Of a stretch of 64,000 bases of DNA, positions 8,450 through 17,418 are shown in pieces. A program made the translations under genes and the position numbers. The DNA lies in contig JABXHW010000021.1 in the NCBI GenBank assembly GCA_013373425.1, positions 1-64,000 on the forward strand, read 5' to 3'. Each line of letters begins with the position of its first letter. The stretch's first letter is position 1. The DNA comes from Flavobacteriia bacterium (GTDB lineage: Bacteria; Bacteroidota; Bacteroidia; Flavobacteriales; Schleiferiaceae). Below the pieces are notes generated by a model, which was given only the letters and a program-made list of their open reading frames with translations, did not search any database and had not been told where the DNA came from.

Positions 8450-9657
8450 ACCACCTCCGCCACCACGAAAGTAGATCCTCCGACAAAGATCATGTCTTCA
8501 CTCTTGGCGATTGACTTGGCCGCTTCTAGGGCAGCGGAGACGCTCCCATGTACTTTTCCTTTCAGCTTGTGTTCTTGTGCCGACTTGTGCAGTGTTTCTA
8601 CGGGTAGAGCTCGAGGAATATCTGGAGCACAGAAATAGTAGGTCGCCGATTTCGGTAACATTTCGAGAACAGCATTTAAGTCCTTGTCATTCACCATTCC
8701 CCAAACGATGTGTAGGTTCTCATGAGGGGTGTCTTCAATTTGAGCGAGGACATAGGTGAGTCCATCTTTGTTGTGGCCCGTATCGCAAATGACTAGAGGA
8801 GAAGTGCTCAATGTCTGCCATCTTCCCATGAGTCCCGTGTTCTTCACCACGTTTTGCAGTCCGAGATGAACGACCTCCTCTGGAATGGTAAACTCATTTT
8901 GTTGATGAATGGCGGCCACCGCGGTCTTGGTATTGTGGCGTTGATAGGAGCCTGTTAAGTCGGACGTATAATCGGTTCGAATGGCCTCATCTGCCCAAAG
9001 CACGGAGGTGTCCATTTCGGCCGCTTTCTTGAGGAAGACTGGAGTCGTTTCTTGCTGACGTTGTCCGATAACTACAGGAACTTGATACTTGATAATGCCC
9101 GCCTTTTCACCTGCAATGGTGGCAATGTCATTTCCCAAGAATGCTTGATGATCTAGGCCGATATTGGTAATAACACTGACGAGGGGAGTAATCACATTCG
9201 TACTGTCTAATCGACCACCCATTCCCACCTCCACAATGGCGATATCCACTTTGTGATTCCGGAAACAATGGAAGGCAAGGCCTACGGTCATCTCAAAAAA
9301 GCTCAGCTCTAATCGTTGAAATTCCGTTTTGAATTCATCGACGAATTCTACCACTTCTTCCGCGCTGATCATTTCACCATTGATTTTCACGCGCTCGCGA
9401 AAATCACGGAGATGCGGTGAGGTGTACAAACCAACTTTTAGTCCAGCTTCTTGGAAGATAGAGGCCAGCATGTGGGACACGGAACCTTTGCCGTTCGTGC
9501 CAGCCACATGGATGCTCTTGAAGGAGTGTTCAGGATTGCCAAGCAAGTCCATCAACCTATGCGTTTTGGCCAGGTCGATTTTATAATTGGCACCACCGCT
9601 GCGCTGGTAAACCGGAAGTTGATTAAAGAGCCAGTTTACCGTTTCGTCGTAGCGCAT
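8446..9657 (-). CDS. folC: Bifunctional folylpolyglutamate/dihydrofolate synthase
   Basis: 403 residues. It joins glutamate to dihydropteroate and to folates in the cytoplasm, using ATP. The P-loop GTNGKGSVSHML (about 53-64), the segment SPHLRDFRERVKINGE, the VGMGGRLDSTNV motif and CDTGHNKDG near the C-terminal domain are standard FolC/Mur-ligase landmarks. The start is the ATG at 9657 (MRYDETVNWLFNQLP), matching the usual family N-terminus; the longer upstream frame is not family-like. It follows tonB by 5 nt and so is probably the last gene of the exb/tonB operon. Confidence 0.93.
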   Translation of the reverse strand: MRYDETVNWLFNQLPVYQRSGGANYKIDLAKTHRLMDLLGNPEHSFKSIHVAGTNGKGSVSHMLASIFQEAGLKVGLYTSPHLRDFRERVKINGEMISAEEVVEFVDEFKTEFQRLELSFFEMTVGLAFHCFRNHKVDIAIVEVGMGGRLDSTNVITPLVSVITNIGLDHQAFLGNDIATIAGEKAGIIKYQVPVVIGQRQQETTPVFLKKAAEMDTSVLWADEAIRTDYTSDLTGSYQRHNTKTAVAAIHQQNEFTIPEEVVHLGLQNVVKNTGLMGRWQTLSTSPLVICDTGHNKDGLTYVLAQIEDTPHENLHIVWGMVNDKDLNAVLEMLPKSATYYFCAPDIPRALPVETLHKSAQEHKLKGKVHGSVSAALEAAKSIAKSEDMIFVGGSTFVVAEVV

Positions 9658-9662
9658 GTGGG

Positions 9663-10445
9663 TTAATTCTTTTGGAAGTTGTAGATGATGTAGCCTATCT
9701 GTTCTTCTGGAGCAGAGGAAGAACTCGACCAACGTGTTGCTCTTGCTGCGGCTTCCGCTTTCCCATACAGACAACTCGATGTTGTGGTGGTGGCAGGACC
9801 ATTTGGAATGGCATCACCGGCTTCGGCTCGAGTAACAACACCGGAACGGTTTACGTAGACTTTCACGACAACCGTCCCTTCATCAGAACCACATTGATAT
9901 TCTGGATCTGGTGTAACCGTGGCCACACGTCCTCCCAATCGGTAGTCTCCTCCATTGCCAGAAGCACTATTTCCGCTTCTTGAATCACTATTCGGATTTC
10001 CATTCGGATTACCCTGATCACCACCTCCGTCTGGGTCTTCGCCTTCGCCTTCACCTTGACCGTTGCGCGTTGAGCTCAATGCATCAGTAAGTCGAGAATC
10101 CGGTTGTCTCTGCTGTTGTTCCGTTTGCTGCTCGGAAGTCTGACTTTGTTCTGTAACTGCTGGAGCATCTGTGTTGGACTGTGTTACCACATCCGTATTT
10201 ACATCCGTAGCTGGATTGTCTGTAGTTGTAGTCGGAGTCTGTTGAACCTCTTCTACTTGCTGTGCGGAAGAAGTAGTTCCACTGCCCACGGCATCGTAGC
10301 CAAAGTTAACCTCTACACCGAGTTCTGGTGGAGGATTTTGGTAGCTCAGTCCGAGGAATACTAAGGCCAATAGAAGCAAGGTCGTGAACAGGGCCGCTCC
10401 GAGCCTTCCGTTTCTCTTGTCTTTATCTGATTCTTTCATAGCCAT
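9663..10445 (-). CDS. TonB-like energy transducer
   Basis: 260 residues: a short basic cytoplasmic N-terminus (KESDKDKRNGR), one membrane helix (about 18-35), a long Gln/Thr/Pro/Gly/Asn-rich low-complexity linker (about 45-165) and a C-terminal domain (GTVVVKVYVNRSGVVTRAEAG ... GYIIYNF) with TonB-type beta-alpha-beta spacing. Together with the neighbouring ExbB and ExbD it should couple proton-motive force to outer-membrane receptors. Two cysteines in the C-terminal domain (in PEYQCGSDEG and SSCLYGKAEA) could form a disulfide. Either of two close ATGs (10445 or 10439) may be used. Confidence 0.75.
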   Translation of the reverse strand: MAMKESDKDKRNGRLGAALFTTLLLLALVFLGLSYQNPPPELGVEVNFGYDAVGSGTTSSAQQVEEVQQTPTTTTDNPATDVNTDVVTQSNTDAPAVTEQSQTSEQQTEQQQRQPDSRLTDALSSTRNGQGEGEGEDPDGGGDQGNPNGNPNSDSRSGNSASGNGGDYRLGGRVATVTPDPEYQCGSDEGTVVVKVYVNRSGVVTRAEAGDAIPNGPATTTTSSCLYGKAEAAARATRWSSSSSAPEEQIGYIIYNFQKN

Positions 10446-10483
10446 TGGTATTAATCTACAATTCTTTTAACGAATTCTAGGCC

Positions 10484-10882
10484 TTATTCTGATTCATCCG
10501 TGACCACATTCACTTTTATCCCTTTCTGAAATGCTAGGTCCATAACTTCAACTATATAAGCTGTAGGTACTCTCTCGTCAGCATAAAGTAGGATAGAAGC
10601 ATTATCATGCCCAGCTATTGCTTCAGAAATCTTCAAGTCGAGTTGATTGTTTGGAATCACCACACCGTTCACTGAATACGTAAATGCACCATCCTGAATG
10701 AATATTGCAACGGGAATTTCATGCATTTGTAGGTTCGCTTCTGGAGTGGACTCGGGCAGTAAAGTGGAAGGAATTGCAGCTGTGCATGCCGAAGCGGAAG
10801 TGAGAATCAGTAGAGACAAACAGAGAATTACAAACCCTCTACCTTCGCGCGTCCTACTTGATAGAATCCGTGACTTGCTCAC
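10484..10882 (-). CDS. Divergent ExbD/TolR-like paralogue lacking the membrane aspartate
   Basis: 132 residues from a GTG start 5 nt after exbD. The periplasmic part (about 55-132: IPVAIFIQDGAFTYSVNGV ... ILLYADERVPTAYIVEVMDLA) aligns by eye with the same region of the upstream ExbD. The N-terminus differs: the membrane segment GFVILCLSLLILTSASAC has no Asp where ExbD carries the proton-conducting residue, and it ends in a lipobox-like SASAC. It may be an accessory peptidoglycan- or partner-binding subunit, perhaps membrane-anchored by a lipid. The homology is clear; the role is inferred. Confidence 0.7.
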   Translation of the reverse strand: MSKSRILSSRTREGRGFVILCLSLLILTSASACTAAIPSTLLPESTPEANLQMHEIPVAIFIQDGAFTYSVNGVVIPNNQLDLKISEAIAGHDNASILLYADERVPTAYIVEVMDLAFQKGIKVNVVTDESE

Positions 10883-10887
10883 TTGAA

Positions 10888-11283
10888 TTACTTTTTCGGA
10901 TCTGTCGCCACCACCATCTTGAGCTGGTTGCGCATGGCGATATCAAGAACTTCAACCGTAGTGCCTGTTGGAACCGAAGTTTCCACATAAAGCACGATGG
11001 TCGTTTCTTCTGCACCGGCAGCCGCCGCAAGAATGCGACTTTCCAATCCGCTGTGTGGAACAGTGACCCCGTCCACTGAGTATTCTAAATCCTTAGTAAT
11101 AGCCACTGCAATATCCTGCCGTTTGACGGTCTGTGCATTGCTTTGAGGAAGAAGGAAGTCCACTCCTCGCGTGGTTACCAATGTGGAGGTCAGCATGAAG
11201 AAGATAAGTAGCAGGAAGACCAAGTCGGTCATCGAGCTCATTGCAAAATCTGCACTGACCTTTGATTTTCTATTAAAATTCAT
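10888..11283 (-). CDS. exbD: ExbD/TolR biopolymer transport protein
   Basis: 131 residues: a short cytoplasmic tail, one membrane helix (about 17-38, SSMTDLVFLLLIFFMLTSTL) and a periplasmic domain. Asp19 in MTDLVF is the conserved proton-pathway residue of ExbD/TolR. With ExbB it forms the inner-membrane motor that drives TonB. It lies 12 nt downstream of exbB and is followed by a paralogue that lacks the aspartate, then tonB. Confidence 0.9.
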   Translation of the reverse strand: MNFNRKSKVSADFAMSSMTDLVFLLLIFFMLTSTLVTTRGVDFLLPQSNAQTVKRQDIAVAITKDLEYSVDGVTVPHSGLESRILAAAAGAEETTIVLYVETSVPTGTTVEVLDIAMRNQLKMVVATDPKK

Positions 11284-11295
11284 AGTCGTGCAAGA

Positions 11296-12003
11296 TTATA
11301 CGGGCTCGTGCAACAAATCCAAGAATTCGGTAGCGTGAAGCTCCATTTGGTATACGGCGTTCTCTACTCGAGTAGTGAGATAGTTGTACCCGAAATAGGC
11401 GATAATACCTACGAAGAGACCACCTACAGTTGTAATCATCGCTGTGTAAATACCTTCGGCCAAAAGGGATGGATCAACTTGTCCACCTGCGTTGGCCATT
11501 TCTTTAAAGGCGAGGATCATCCCGATTACGGTTCCCAAGAATCCAATCATTGGAGCACCCCCGGAAATCGTTGCCAAGTAAGGCAATCCTTTTTCCAAGC
11601 TCGATACTTCAATCTTACCTTGGTTTTCGATAGAGTCGGAAATGTCACTCATGCTCTTTCCGATACGGCTGACTCCTTTACCCACTAAACGAGCAACAGG
11701 AGTATCAGTGCTCTCACAAAGGGCTTGAGCAGCCTCCATCTTACCATTGCTCACGTGGTCCTTCAAGTTGTTCATGAAGTTCGGATCCACCTTGTTTGCA
11801 CGCTTGATAGCGCCAAATCTCTCGAAGAAGATATAGGCAGCGATGATCGCCAAGACGAAGAGCATACCCATGATAATGATTCCTCCTAAGCCTCCATCGA
11901 GGATGAGTGATAGGAAAGAGTATGTTTCTTCGGTAGGTTCTCCAGTTCCTGTGGTATCGCCAGCAGGGACAATCTGGAGGAAATTAGAAGCGGTTAGCAA
12001 CAT
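11296..12003 (-). CDS. exbB: MotA/TolQ/ExbB proton channel protein
   Basis: 235 residues with three membrane segments: one near residues 43-65 (GGIIIMGMLFVLAIIAAYIFF) and two in the C-terminal half (MIGFLGTVIGMILAF and MITTVGGLFVGIIAYFGYNYL). These are the hallmark MotA_ExbB helices, with GTVIGM before the second pore helix. It forms the channel of the ExbBD-TonB motor. The ATG at 12003 is preferred because the upstream extension is not family-like. A Bacteroidota-type promoter precedes it at 12045-12074. Confidence 0.9.
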   Translation of the reverse strand: MLLTASNFLQIVPAGDTTGTGEPTEETYSFLSLILDGGLGGIIIMGMLFVLAIIAAYIFFERFGAIKRANKVDPNFMNNLKDHVSNGKMEAAQALCESTDTPVARLVGKGVSRIGKSMSDISDSIENQGKIEVSSLEKGLPYLATISGGAPMIGFLGTVIGMILAFKEMANAGGQVDPSLLAEGIYTAMITTVGGLFVGIIAYFGYNYLTTRVENAVYQMELHATEFLDLLHEPV

Positions 12004-12044
12004 GTCAATAGAAGTTATTCTGTGTTCGCAATGTTCCAACGCAT

Positions 12045-12074
12045 CAAAGCATAGCTTTAGCGTGTTAGCTCAAA
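12045..12074 (-). promoter_or_regulatory. Candidate promoter of the exbB-exbD-exbD2-tonB-folC operon
   Basis: On the minus strand TTTG (12074-12071) is followed after 17 nt by TATGCTTTG (12053-12045). This is a -33/-7 arrangement like the Bacteroidota consensus, with one extra base inside the -7 box. The exbB ATG lies 41 nt downstream. Confidence 0.45.
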
Positions 12075-12085
12075 CTTAGAACAAA

Positions 12086-12111
12086 TACGCCCCGTCAATT
12101 GACGAGGCGTA
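12086..12111 (-). terminator. Palindromic hairpin downstream of nhaD
   Basis: TACGCC-CGTCAATTGACG-GGCGTA forms a near-perfect inverted repeat with one C/A mismatch. On the minus strand it follows the nhaD stop by about 32 nt and leads into TATTTGTTCT, a weak U-rich tail, so it is a plausible terminator for nhaD. It could also act as an operator for exbB, which starts downstream. Confidence 0.5.
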
Positions 12112-12143
12112 CAAAGGATATTAACAATCGGACGTTAATGGGC

Positions 12144-13544
12144 TTAGTGCATTAACGCGTGTTGTAAGATGTATGCTCCTGCTCCTGCGAGGTAACCGAC
12201 GATCGCCAAAAGTGAAATACGCTTTAGGTACCATCCGAACGACATCTGCTCGAGTCCCATGACGGCCACACCAGCGGCAGATCCAATAATAAGCGCAGAT
12301 CCACCGGTTCCGGCACAGTAGGCTAAGAACTCCCAGAACAAACCGTCCTGCGCAAAGAACCCAACAGTGGTAACGTCGTACATACCCATGGATGCTGCTA
12401 CGAGTGGAACGTTATCGACGATTGCAGAGAGCAAGCCGATAATTACGCCGACACCGTACACTCCGCCTTCAGTATCTGTACCAATAGAGTTGTCGAGAAT
12501 GTTTGCCATATCTGTAAGCTGACCTGCATTTTGCAAGCTGCCTACAGCGAGAAGGATACCCAAGAAGAACAACACACTCGGTGTGTCAATCTTCTTCAAT
12601 ACGCCAATTACACTGTGCTTAGATCGGAACGCAACGTTCTTTCTTCTGTGAAGAATGTCGGTCAACAACCAAAGTGAACCCAAGCTCAACATCATTCCCA
12701 TAAAAGGAGGTAGGTGAGTGATGCTCTTGAAAATCGGTACGAACAGAAGTCCCGCTACACCGGCAATGAATACCACGTTTCTCTCGAATGGAGTGGTGGG
12801 GTCGAGGTAGTGGTCAGCTGATTCCTGACGAAGAGGTCTTTTTACGGTGCCTTTCGTGCGAAGCGATAGAATTCCAAGTGGAACGAGTAGACAAACCAAA
12901 GAAGGCAAGAACACACCGAGGATGATTTCAGCGGTCGTAATCTGACCTCCAATCCACAACATAGTAGTGGTTACGTCCCCAATAGGCGACCAGGCTCCAC
13001 CGGCGTTTGCGGCAATGACAACCAGACCGGCAAAGAGCCATCGTGTCTGCTTATCATCGATGAGTTTCTTCAGCAAGGAAACCATCACAATCGAAGTGGT
13101 AAGGTTGTCCAATGCTGCACTGAAGAAGAAAGATAGAATGGCTACAATCCACATCAATTTCACCTTGCTGGTGGTGCGGATACGGTCGGTGATTACAGAG
13201 AATCCCTCGTGAGCGTCAACCAATTCTACGATGGTCATTGCACCAATTAAAAAGAAGAGAATACTCGCGATTTCCGAGAGCGACTCCAACATTTGATGGT
13301 GGGTGACGTACTCTAAGATTGCATGTTCCTGCGTCAGTTCCTCGACCGATCGTTCCGAAAGGATGGAGAGGACAGCATGGTCAATGCTGGAGAAGTCAAC
13401 AATTTCGTAGGCGCCAAGGACGTAGAGCGTCCAACAAAGTACACCTGTGATCAGTGCGGAAGCCGCTTTGTCGATGTGAATCTGGTGTTCGAATGCAATG
13501 GCTGCATACCCCAGAATAAACACGACAATCATCGCTACATACAT
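12144..13544 (-). CDS. nhaD: Sodium:proton antiporter NhaD
   Basis: 466 residues with about 12-13 membrane segments of the ArsB/NhaD ion-transporter fold. Landmarks are AALDNLTTSIVMVSLLKKL, ANAGGAWSPIGDVTTTMLW and the late SAIVDNVPLVAASMGMY repeat, which places Asp and Asn/Pro residues at the two re-entrant hairpins. It exchanges cytoplasmic Na+ for H+, in keeping with a marine or saline habitat. It lies 22 nt downstream of the amino-acid dehydrogenase and may be co-transcribed with it. A hairpin follows at 12086-12111. Confidence 0.92.
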   Translation of the reverse strand: MYVAMIVVFILGYAAIAFEHQIHIDKAASALITGVLCWTLYVLGAYEIVDFSSIDHAVLSILSERSVEELTQEHAILEYVTHHQMLESLSEIASILFFLIGAMTIVELVDAHEGFSVITDRIRTTSKVKLMWIVAILSFFFSAALDNLTTSIVMVSLLKKLIDDKQTRWLFAGLVVIAANAGGAWSPIGDVTTTMLWIGGQITTAEIILGVFLPSLVCLLVPLGILSLRTKGTVKRPLRQESADHYLDPTTPFERNVVFIAGVAGLLFVPIFKSITHLPPFMGMMLSLGSLWLLTDILHRRKNVAFRSKHSVIGVLKKIDTPSVLFFLGILLAVGSLQNAGQLTDMANILDNSIGTDTEGGVYGVGVIIGLLSAIVDNVPLVAASMGMYDVTTVGFFAQDGLFWEFLAYCAGTGGSALIIGSAAGVAVMGLEQMSFGWYLKRISLLAIVGYLAGAGAYILQHALMH

Positions 13545-13566
13545 TATGCGATCGTTTTATTGATTA

Positions 13567-14793
13567 TTAGTGAAGTTGATCGAGCGCAATGGAATACGCT
13601 GTCTTGGTGACATGAGTTTTGCTTGAACTGCGATCATGCACTTTCTGCAAAGCTTCGCGAATTACATTGCTTGTGTCGTTAAAGATAGCGGTATCCTTCA
13701 CCTCTGCATCGTCTTGCATCAGATATCCAAACACGCGAGCCATGCCACAGTTCGAAATGAAGTCAGGAATTACCGCAGTTGATTTATCCGCATGTTCAGC
13801 CGTTGGGCCGTAGAAGATTTCTTTATCGGCAAATGGAACGTTTGCTCCGGAGCTGATTACTTCCAATCCGTTTGCAGTCATGCGCTCGAGTTGCTCATTC
13901 GTAATCAATCTAGATGCAGCAGCAGGGATGAACACTTCTGCTCCGATGTCCCAGATCTTGTGATTGAGTTCTTCGAAAGGAATCAAGTTATCAGCTACCA
14001 AGTAGTTGCCGGTCTTAGCCATCACGAGATCCTTGACCTCTTCGAACGAGAAGCCTTCTTCTTTGATGAGTCCACCCACTCTGTCTATGATACCCACAAT
14101 CTTAGCTCCTGCCTGGCTTAAATAGTAAGCGGCTGGTGCCGCAACAACGCCCCATCCTTGGATGATTACGCGCTTCTGGCTCAAGTCGCCACCCCAAATG
14201 TCATAGAAATGACGAACGCTTTCTGCCACGCCATAACCTGTGATGAGGTCGCCTACTTTATCGTCGCCGTGCGGGTTAGGGGTAAGTGAGCTATCTGTAA
14301 CCTGAAGACTCACGCCGTCTTGCAGCTGACGAATCTTCAATGCTTTTTCTTCGGTTGAAGGGTTGTAATGTCCTTGAAGCACACCTTCTTGAGGGTGAAG
14401 AATTCCCAACTCACGAGTAATTGGAATCACCTCACTTTTTTGGTCGACGTTTAAATCACCTCCAGTTCCGTAGTAGTTCTTGAGAAGCGGACGAACCGCC
14501 TTGTACCATCTGCGAAGCACTCCGTCTTTACGAGGATCGTTTGGGTCGAAATCAATGCCGCTCTTTGCACCCCCGATGGCTGGTCCCGCAACAGTGAATT
14601 TAATCTCCATGGTTTTGGCAAGCGAAAGCACTTCATGCTCTGTGAGTCCGGGACGCATTCTAGTGCCTCCTCCGGCTGCTCCGCCTCTAAGACTGTTGAT
14701 GACAGTCCATCCTTTTGCTTCAGTTTCAGGGTCTTGCCAATGAAAAACTATCTCGGCTGGTTTGTTCTCGTACGCTTTTAAACGATCTTTCAT
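13567..14793 (-). CDS. Glu/Leu/Phe/Val dehydrogenase family protein
   Basis: 408 residues from the ATG at 14793 (a TTG at 14811 would add six residues). It carries the substrate-domain motif GPAIGGAKSGIDFDPNDP with the catalytic-region Lys, the upstream SLRGGAAGGGTRM, and a Rossmann domain (VIIQGWGVVAAPAAYYLSQAG). The enzyme oxidatively deaminates an amino acid with NAD(P), or runs in reverse. This Bacteroidota subgroup is usually annotated only at family level, and I cannot decide between glutamate and a branched-chain substrate. NhaD follows after 22 nt. Confidence 0.85.
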   Translation of the reverse strand: MKDRLKAYENKPAEIVFHWQDPETEAKGWTVINSLRGGAAGGGTRMRPGLTEHEVLSLAKTMEIKFTVAGPAIGGAKSGIDFDPNDPRKDGVLRRWYKAVRPLLKNYYGTGGDLNVDQKSEVIPITRELGILHPQEGVLQGHYNPSTEEKALKIRQLQDGVSLQVTDSSLTPNPHGDDKVGDLITGYGVAESVRHFYDIWGGDLSQKRVIIQGWGVVAAPAAYYLSQAGAKIVGIIDRVGGLIKEEGFSFEEVKDLVMAKTGNYLVADNLIPFEELNHKIWDIGAEVFIPAAASRLITNEQLERMTANGLEVISSGANVPFADKEIFYGPTAEHADKSTAVIPDFISNCGMARVFGYLMQDDAEVKDTAIFNDTSNVIREALQKVHDRSSSKTHVTKTAYSIALDQLH

Positions 14794-14853
14794 ATCAACA
14801 ATTTTCTTCAAACGATCTGAAGGAGTCCTCCATGATCAGAACTCAATGGAGCC

Positions 14854-14861
14854 CAAAGGTA
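14854..14861 (-). promoter_or_regulatory. Candidate -7 element TACCTTTG for the dehydrogenase-nhaD unit
   Basis: Exact TAnnTTTG match on the minus strand, 60 nt before the dehydrogenase ATG. I see no convincing -33 TTTG. Confidence 0.4.
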
Positions 14862-14925
14862 AGCCCTAGGCGTTAGATTGATGTTAAGCCGTGCTCACAA
14901 ATCCAGAGTTTTGAAAATCAGAAAC

Positions 14926-14953
14926 AAAAAAAGCCCCGAACCTTCGGAGCTTT
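14926..14953 (-). terminator. Rho-independent terminator after the DUF1573 gene
   Basis: On the minus strand AAAGC-CCGAA-loop-TTCGG-GCTTT (one internal mismatch) is followed by a run of T residues (14932-14926). It lies about 20 nt past the stop of the DUF1573 gene and has the classic shape of an intrinsic terminator. Confidence 0.8.
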
Positions 14954-14972
14954 ATCAAGATGGAATCGAAAT

Positions 14973-15353
14973 TTATTCAATCACCTTACCGCGAAGAACG
15001 AGGTGATAAGTGCCCACCTCGGTATTGGTGGTAACGGTCACGGATTTGCGGAAGTTCCCCAAAGTGCGAGCGTTGTATTGTGCTTTGATTTCCACCGTTT
15101 CGCCGGGCTCAATCGGACGACGAGGATAATCGGCTACTGTGCATCCACAACTTGGTTTTGCTTCTTGAATGATCAAGGGACCATCGCCCGTGTTGGTGAG
15201 TTCGAAAGTGGCTGTGGCAGGAACGTTGTGCTCGATTTCACCTAAGTTGATTTCAGTGGATGCCCAATCTGCAATAGCGGCTGAATCGACGAGGGTGAAG
15301 CTCATCAAAGCGACGGTCATGATTACTGTACCGAGTTTTTTCAAAGTTTTCAT
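14973..15353 (-). CDS. DUF1573 secreted protein
   Basis: 126 residues from the ATG at 15353, which opens a signal peptide (MKTLKKLGTVIMTVALMSFT). The mature protein is one Ig-like DUF1573 domain, with FELTNTGDGPLIIQEAKPSCGCTV carrying the characteristic CGC motif and YNARTLGNFRKSVTVTTN following. Such domains are abundant in Bacteroidota envelopes; the exact function is unknown. It is a single-gene unit with its own terminator, divergent from the histidine kinase at 15516. Confidence 0.85.
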   Translation of the reverse strand: MKTLKKLGTVIMTVALMSFTLVDSAAIADWASTEINLGEIEHNVPATATFELTNTGDGPLIIQEAKPSCGCTVADYPRRPIEPGETVEIKAQYNARTLGNFRKSVTVTTNTEVGTYHLVLRGKVIE

Positions 15354-15515
15354 GATGGTAAAGAGTTTATGTGATACTGTGTGAGTCACAGCTTTGAAAC
15401 AAATGTCATTGCTTCCATCCATCACCGGTCACAACGAACTGTGAACGCTTGTTAATGACTTGTTAACCGAATTCACGTGATAAAACCACAACCTGAGATT
15501 CCGTAAACTTGAGTT

Positions 15516-16745
15516 GTGAAATCGAGAACCATCCAATTCATTGTTATTGCCGGCTTCGTGGTGATTGCGGGTATATTAATCCTCCAGGGATTATGGCTGC
15601 GCAAGGCTATAGTCGCTGAACAAGATCGGTTGGACGAGGATATTCACATCGCACTGCTCGAGGTGGTTAAGGAGTTGTATCGCGATCAACCTCTTCCTGA
15701 GAACAATCCGGTAAAGCGAATTTCAGCGGATTACTATGCTGTGAATACCGAAGCAGAAATCGACGCACAACTGCTGGAATATTTCCTTCAAGTGGAATTG
15801 GAACGCCGACAGGTAAATCAAGATTTTGAATACGCGATTTATCAATGCGAAGATGATCAGATGGCCTACGGGCGCTATGTGTCTTCCGATGGAGAAACCG
15901 AGAGCGTGGGAGGATATTTCCCCAAACTCGATGATTACATCTATTACTTCGCTGTACGATTCCCAAACCGAACTCGATTCGTCGCATCATCCTTATCAGA
16001 ATGGATACTTCTTACGGTGTTGATGGTGATCTTTCTGGGTATCTATAGCTACGCCGTCATGGCCTTTTCTCGTCAGAGACGCTTCTCTGAAATGCAGAGA
16101 GATTTCATCAACACTATGGCACATGAATTCAAAACGCCGCTGGCTTCGATTCAATTGGCTTCAAATTATTTGTCGAGTTACCCGGCCATAGAAGAGGATG
16201 AACGGGCGAAGAAATATGCGGCGGCCTTGGCGTCGTCATCCGATCGACTCAACAGCGAAGTAGAGCGCATCCTCGAGTTGGGTAAGGTGGAGTCGAATCG
16301 TCTTCCACTCAACTTGTCAACCGTGAAGGTAGCTCAAGCTGTGCATGAAGTTGTGAATGCCTTGTCGGTGAACTATCCCGAGGTAAATTGGCATAATCAA
16401 GTTGACGAGTCTTATCTCGTTGAAGCCGATGAGGTGCACTTCAAGAATATACTTTTCAATCTGTTAGACAACGCCGCAAAGTATGGTGGAAGCAAGGTGA
16501 GTATTCAAGCTAAAGGTCGATGTATGACTATATCGGACAACGGTCCGGGAATCTCGATTCAAGATCAAAAGCTGGTCTTCAAAAAGTTCTACCGTTCTAA
16601 TGTGGCGAGCAAAGTATTGAAGGGCTTTGGATTAGGTCTCTACTACGTGAAACAAGTGGCAGATGCACATCATTGGAAGGTGAGTATTGTTTCTCCAGAG
16701 CTGGGAGGAACATCGATTCAAATTCAATTTACTCATGAAGGCTAG
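15516..16745 (+). CDS. Membrane sensor histidine kinase
   Basis: 409 residues from a GTG start. A membrane helix (about 8-27), an extracytoplasmic sensor region (about 30-160) and a second helix (about 163-185) precede a HisKA domain with His203 in MAHEFKTPLA. The HATPase domain has NLLDNAAKYG (N box), SDNGPGIS (G1) and GFGLGLYYV (G2). It should autophosphorylate and pass phosphate to the response regulator whose ATG overlaps its stop by 11 nt. A near-match -7 box (TAAACTTG, 15504-15511) sits 4 nt before the GTG. The signal is unknown. Confidence 0.92.
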   Translation: MKSRTIQFIVIAGFVVIAGILILQGLWLRKAIVAEQDRLDEDIHIALLEVVKELYRDQPLPENNPVKRISADYYAVNTEAEIDAQLLEYFLQVELERRQVNQDFEYAIYQCEDDQMAYGRYVSSDGETESVGGYFPKLDDYIYYFAVRFPNRTRFVASSLSEWILLTVLMVIFLGIYSYAVMAFSRQRRFSEMQRDFINTMAHEFKTPLASIQLASNYLSSYPAIEEDERAKKYAAALASSSDRLNSEVERILELGKVESNRLPLNLSTVKVAQAVHEVVNALSVNYPEVNWHNQVDESYLVEADEVHFKNILFNLLDNAAKYGGSKVSIQAKGRCMTISDNGPGISIQDQKLVFKKFYRSNVASKVLKGFGLGLYYVKQVADAHHWKVSIVSPELGGTSIQIQFTHEG

Positions 16746-17418
16746 AGTACTCTACTTAGAGGATGATCCAACCTTGGGATTCCTTACTTCGGACAGTTTG
16801 CGAATGCACGGGTATGAGGTGGAATTGATTGAAGATGGAACAGCTGCCTTGGAGGCATTCAAGCAATCGAAATTCGACTTGTGCATTTTCGACATCGTGG
16901 TGCCTGGCTTAAATGGAGTGGAGCTTTCTAAGGAAATACGAAGTTTTAATCGCGATGTGCCCATTCTCTTTCTCTCTTCAAGGGGGCTCACTGAAGATAG
17001 AATTGAAGCCTTAAAGACGGGAGCAGATGACTATCTGGTTAAACCATTCAGAGTGGAAGAACTCATCTTAAAAATGGAAGTCTTCCTTCGACGCTCTGGA
17101 AAGGAACAGATTGAGAAGGAAGCGGATTTCAACTTTGGTCAGCTGCAATTCATCCCTTCCAAGTACACCTTAACTGCTGGAGCCGAGGTTCATAAACTCA
17201 CCGCTCGAGAAACAGAATTGCTCGAATTTCTGTGGACAAGAGCCAATCAGGTAGTAAAGCGAGAGGAGATCTTGCTTCAAATTTGGGGAGATGATGATTA
17301 CTTCATGGGTCGAAGCTTGGATGTATTCATCTCCAGATTGAGGAAGTACTTGAAATCAGAACCCGGCATTCAGATAGAGAATGTCCACGGAGTTGGGTTT
17401 GAGTTCAAAACGAATTAA
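16735..17418 (+). CDS. OmpR/PhoB-family response regulator
   Basis: 227 residues. The receiver domain has acidic residues ED-D at 9-11, the phospho-acceptor Asp53 (FDIVVPG) and the conserved Lys in DDYLVKPF. The C-terminal winged-helix DNA-binding domain (about 130-227) includes LTARETELLEFLW and RSLDVFISRLRKYL. The ATG at 16735 lies inside the kinase gene, giving translational coupling. It is the cognate partner of that kinase; target genes are not evident. The last codons overlap convergent anmK by 4 nt. Confidence 0.93.
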   Translation: MKARVLYLEDDPTLGFLTSDSLRMHGYEVELIEDGTAALEAFKQSKFDLCIFDIVVPGLNGVELSKEIRSFNRDVPILFLSSRGLTEDRIEALKTGADDYLVKPFRVEELILKMEVFLRRSGKEQIEKEADFNFGQLQFIPSKYTLTAGAEVHKLTARETELLEFLWTRANQVVKREEILLQIWGDDDYFMGRSLDVFISRLRKYLKSEPGIQIENVHGVGFEFKTN

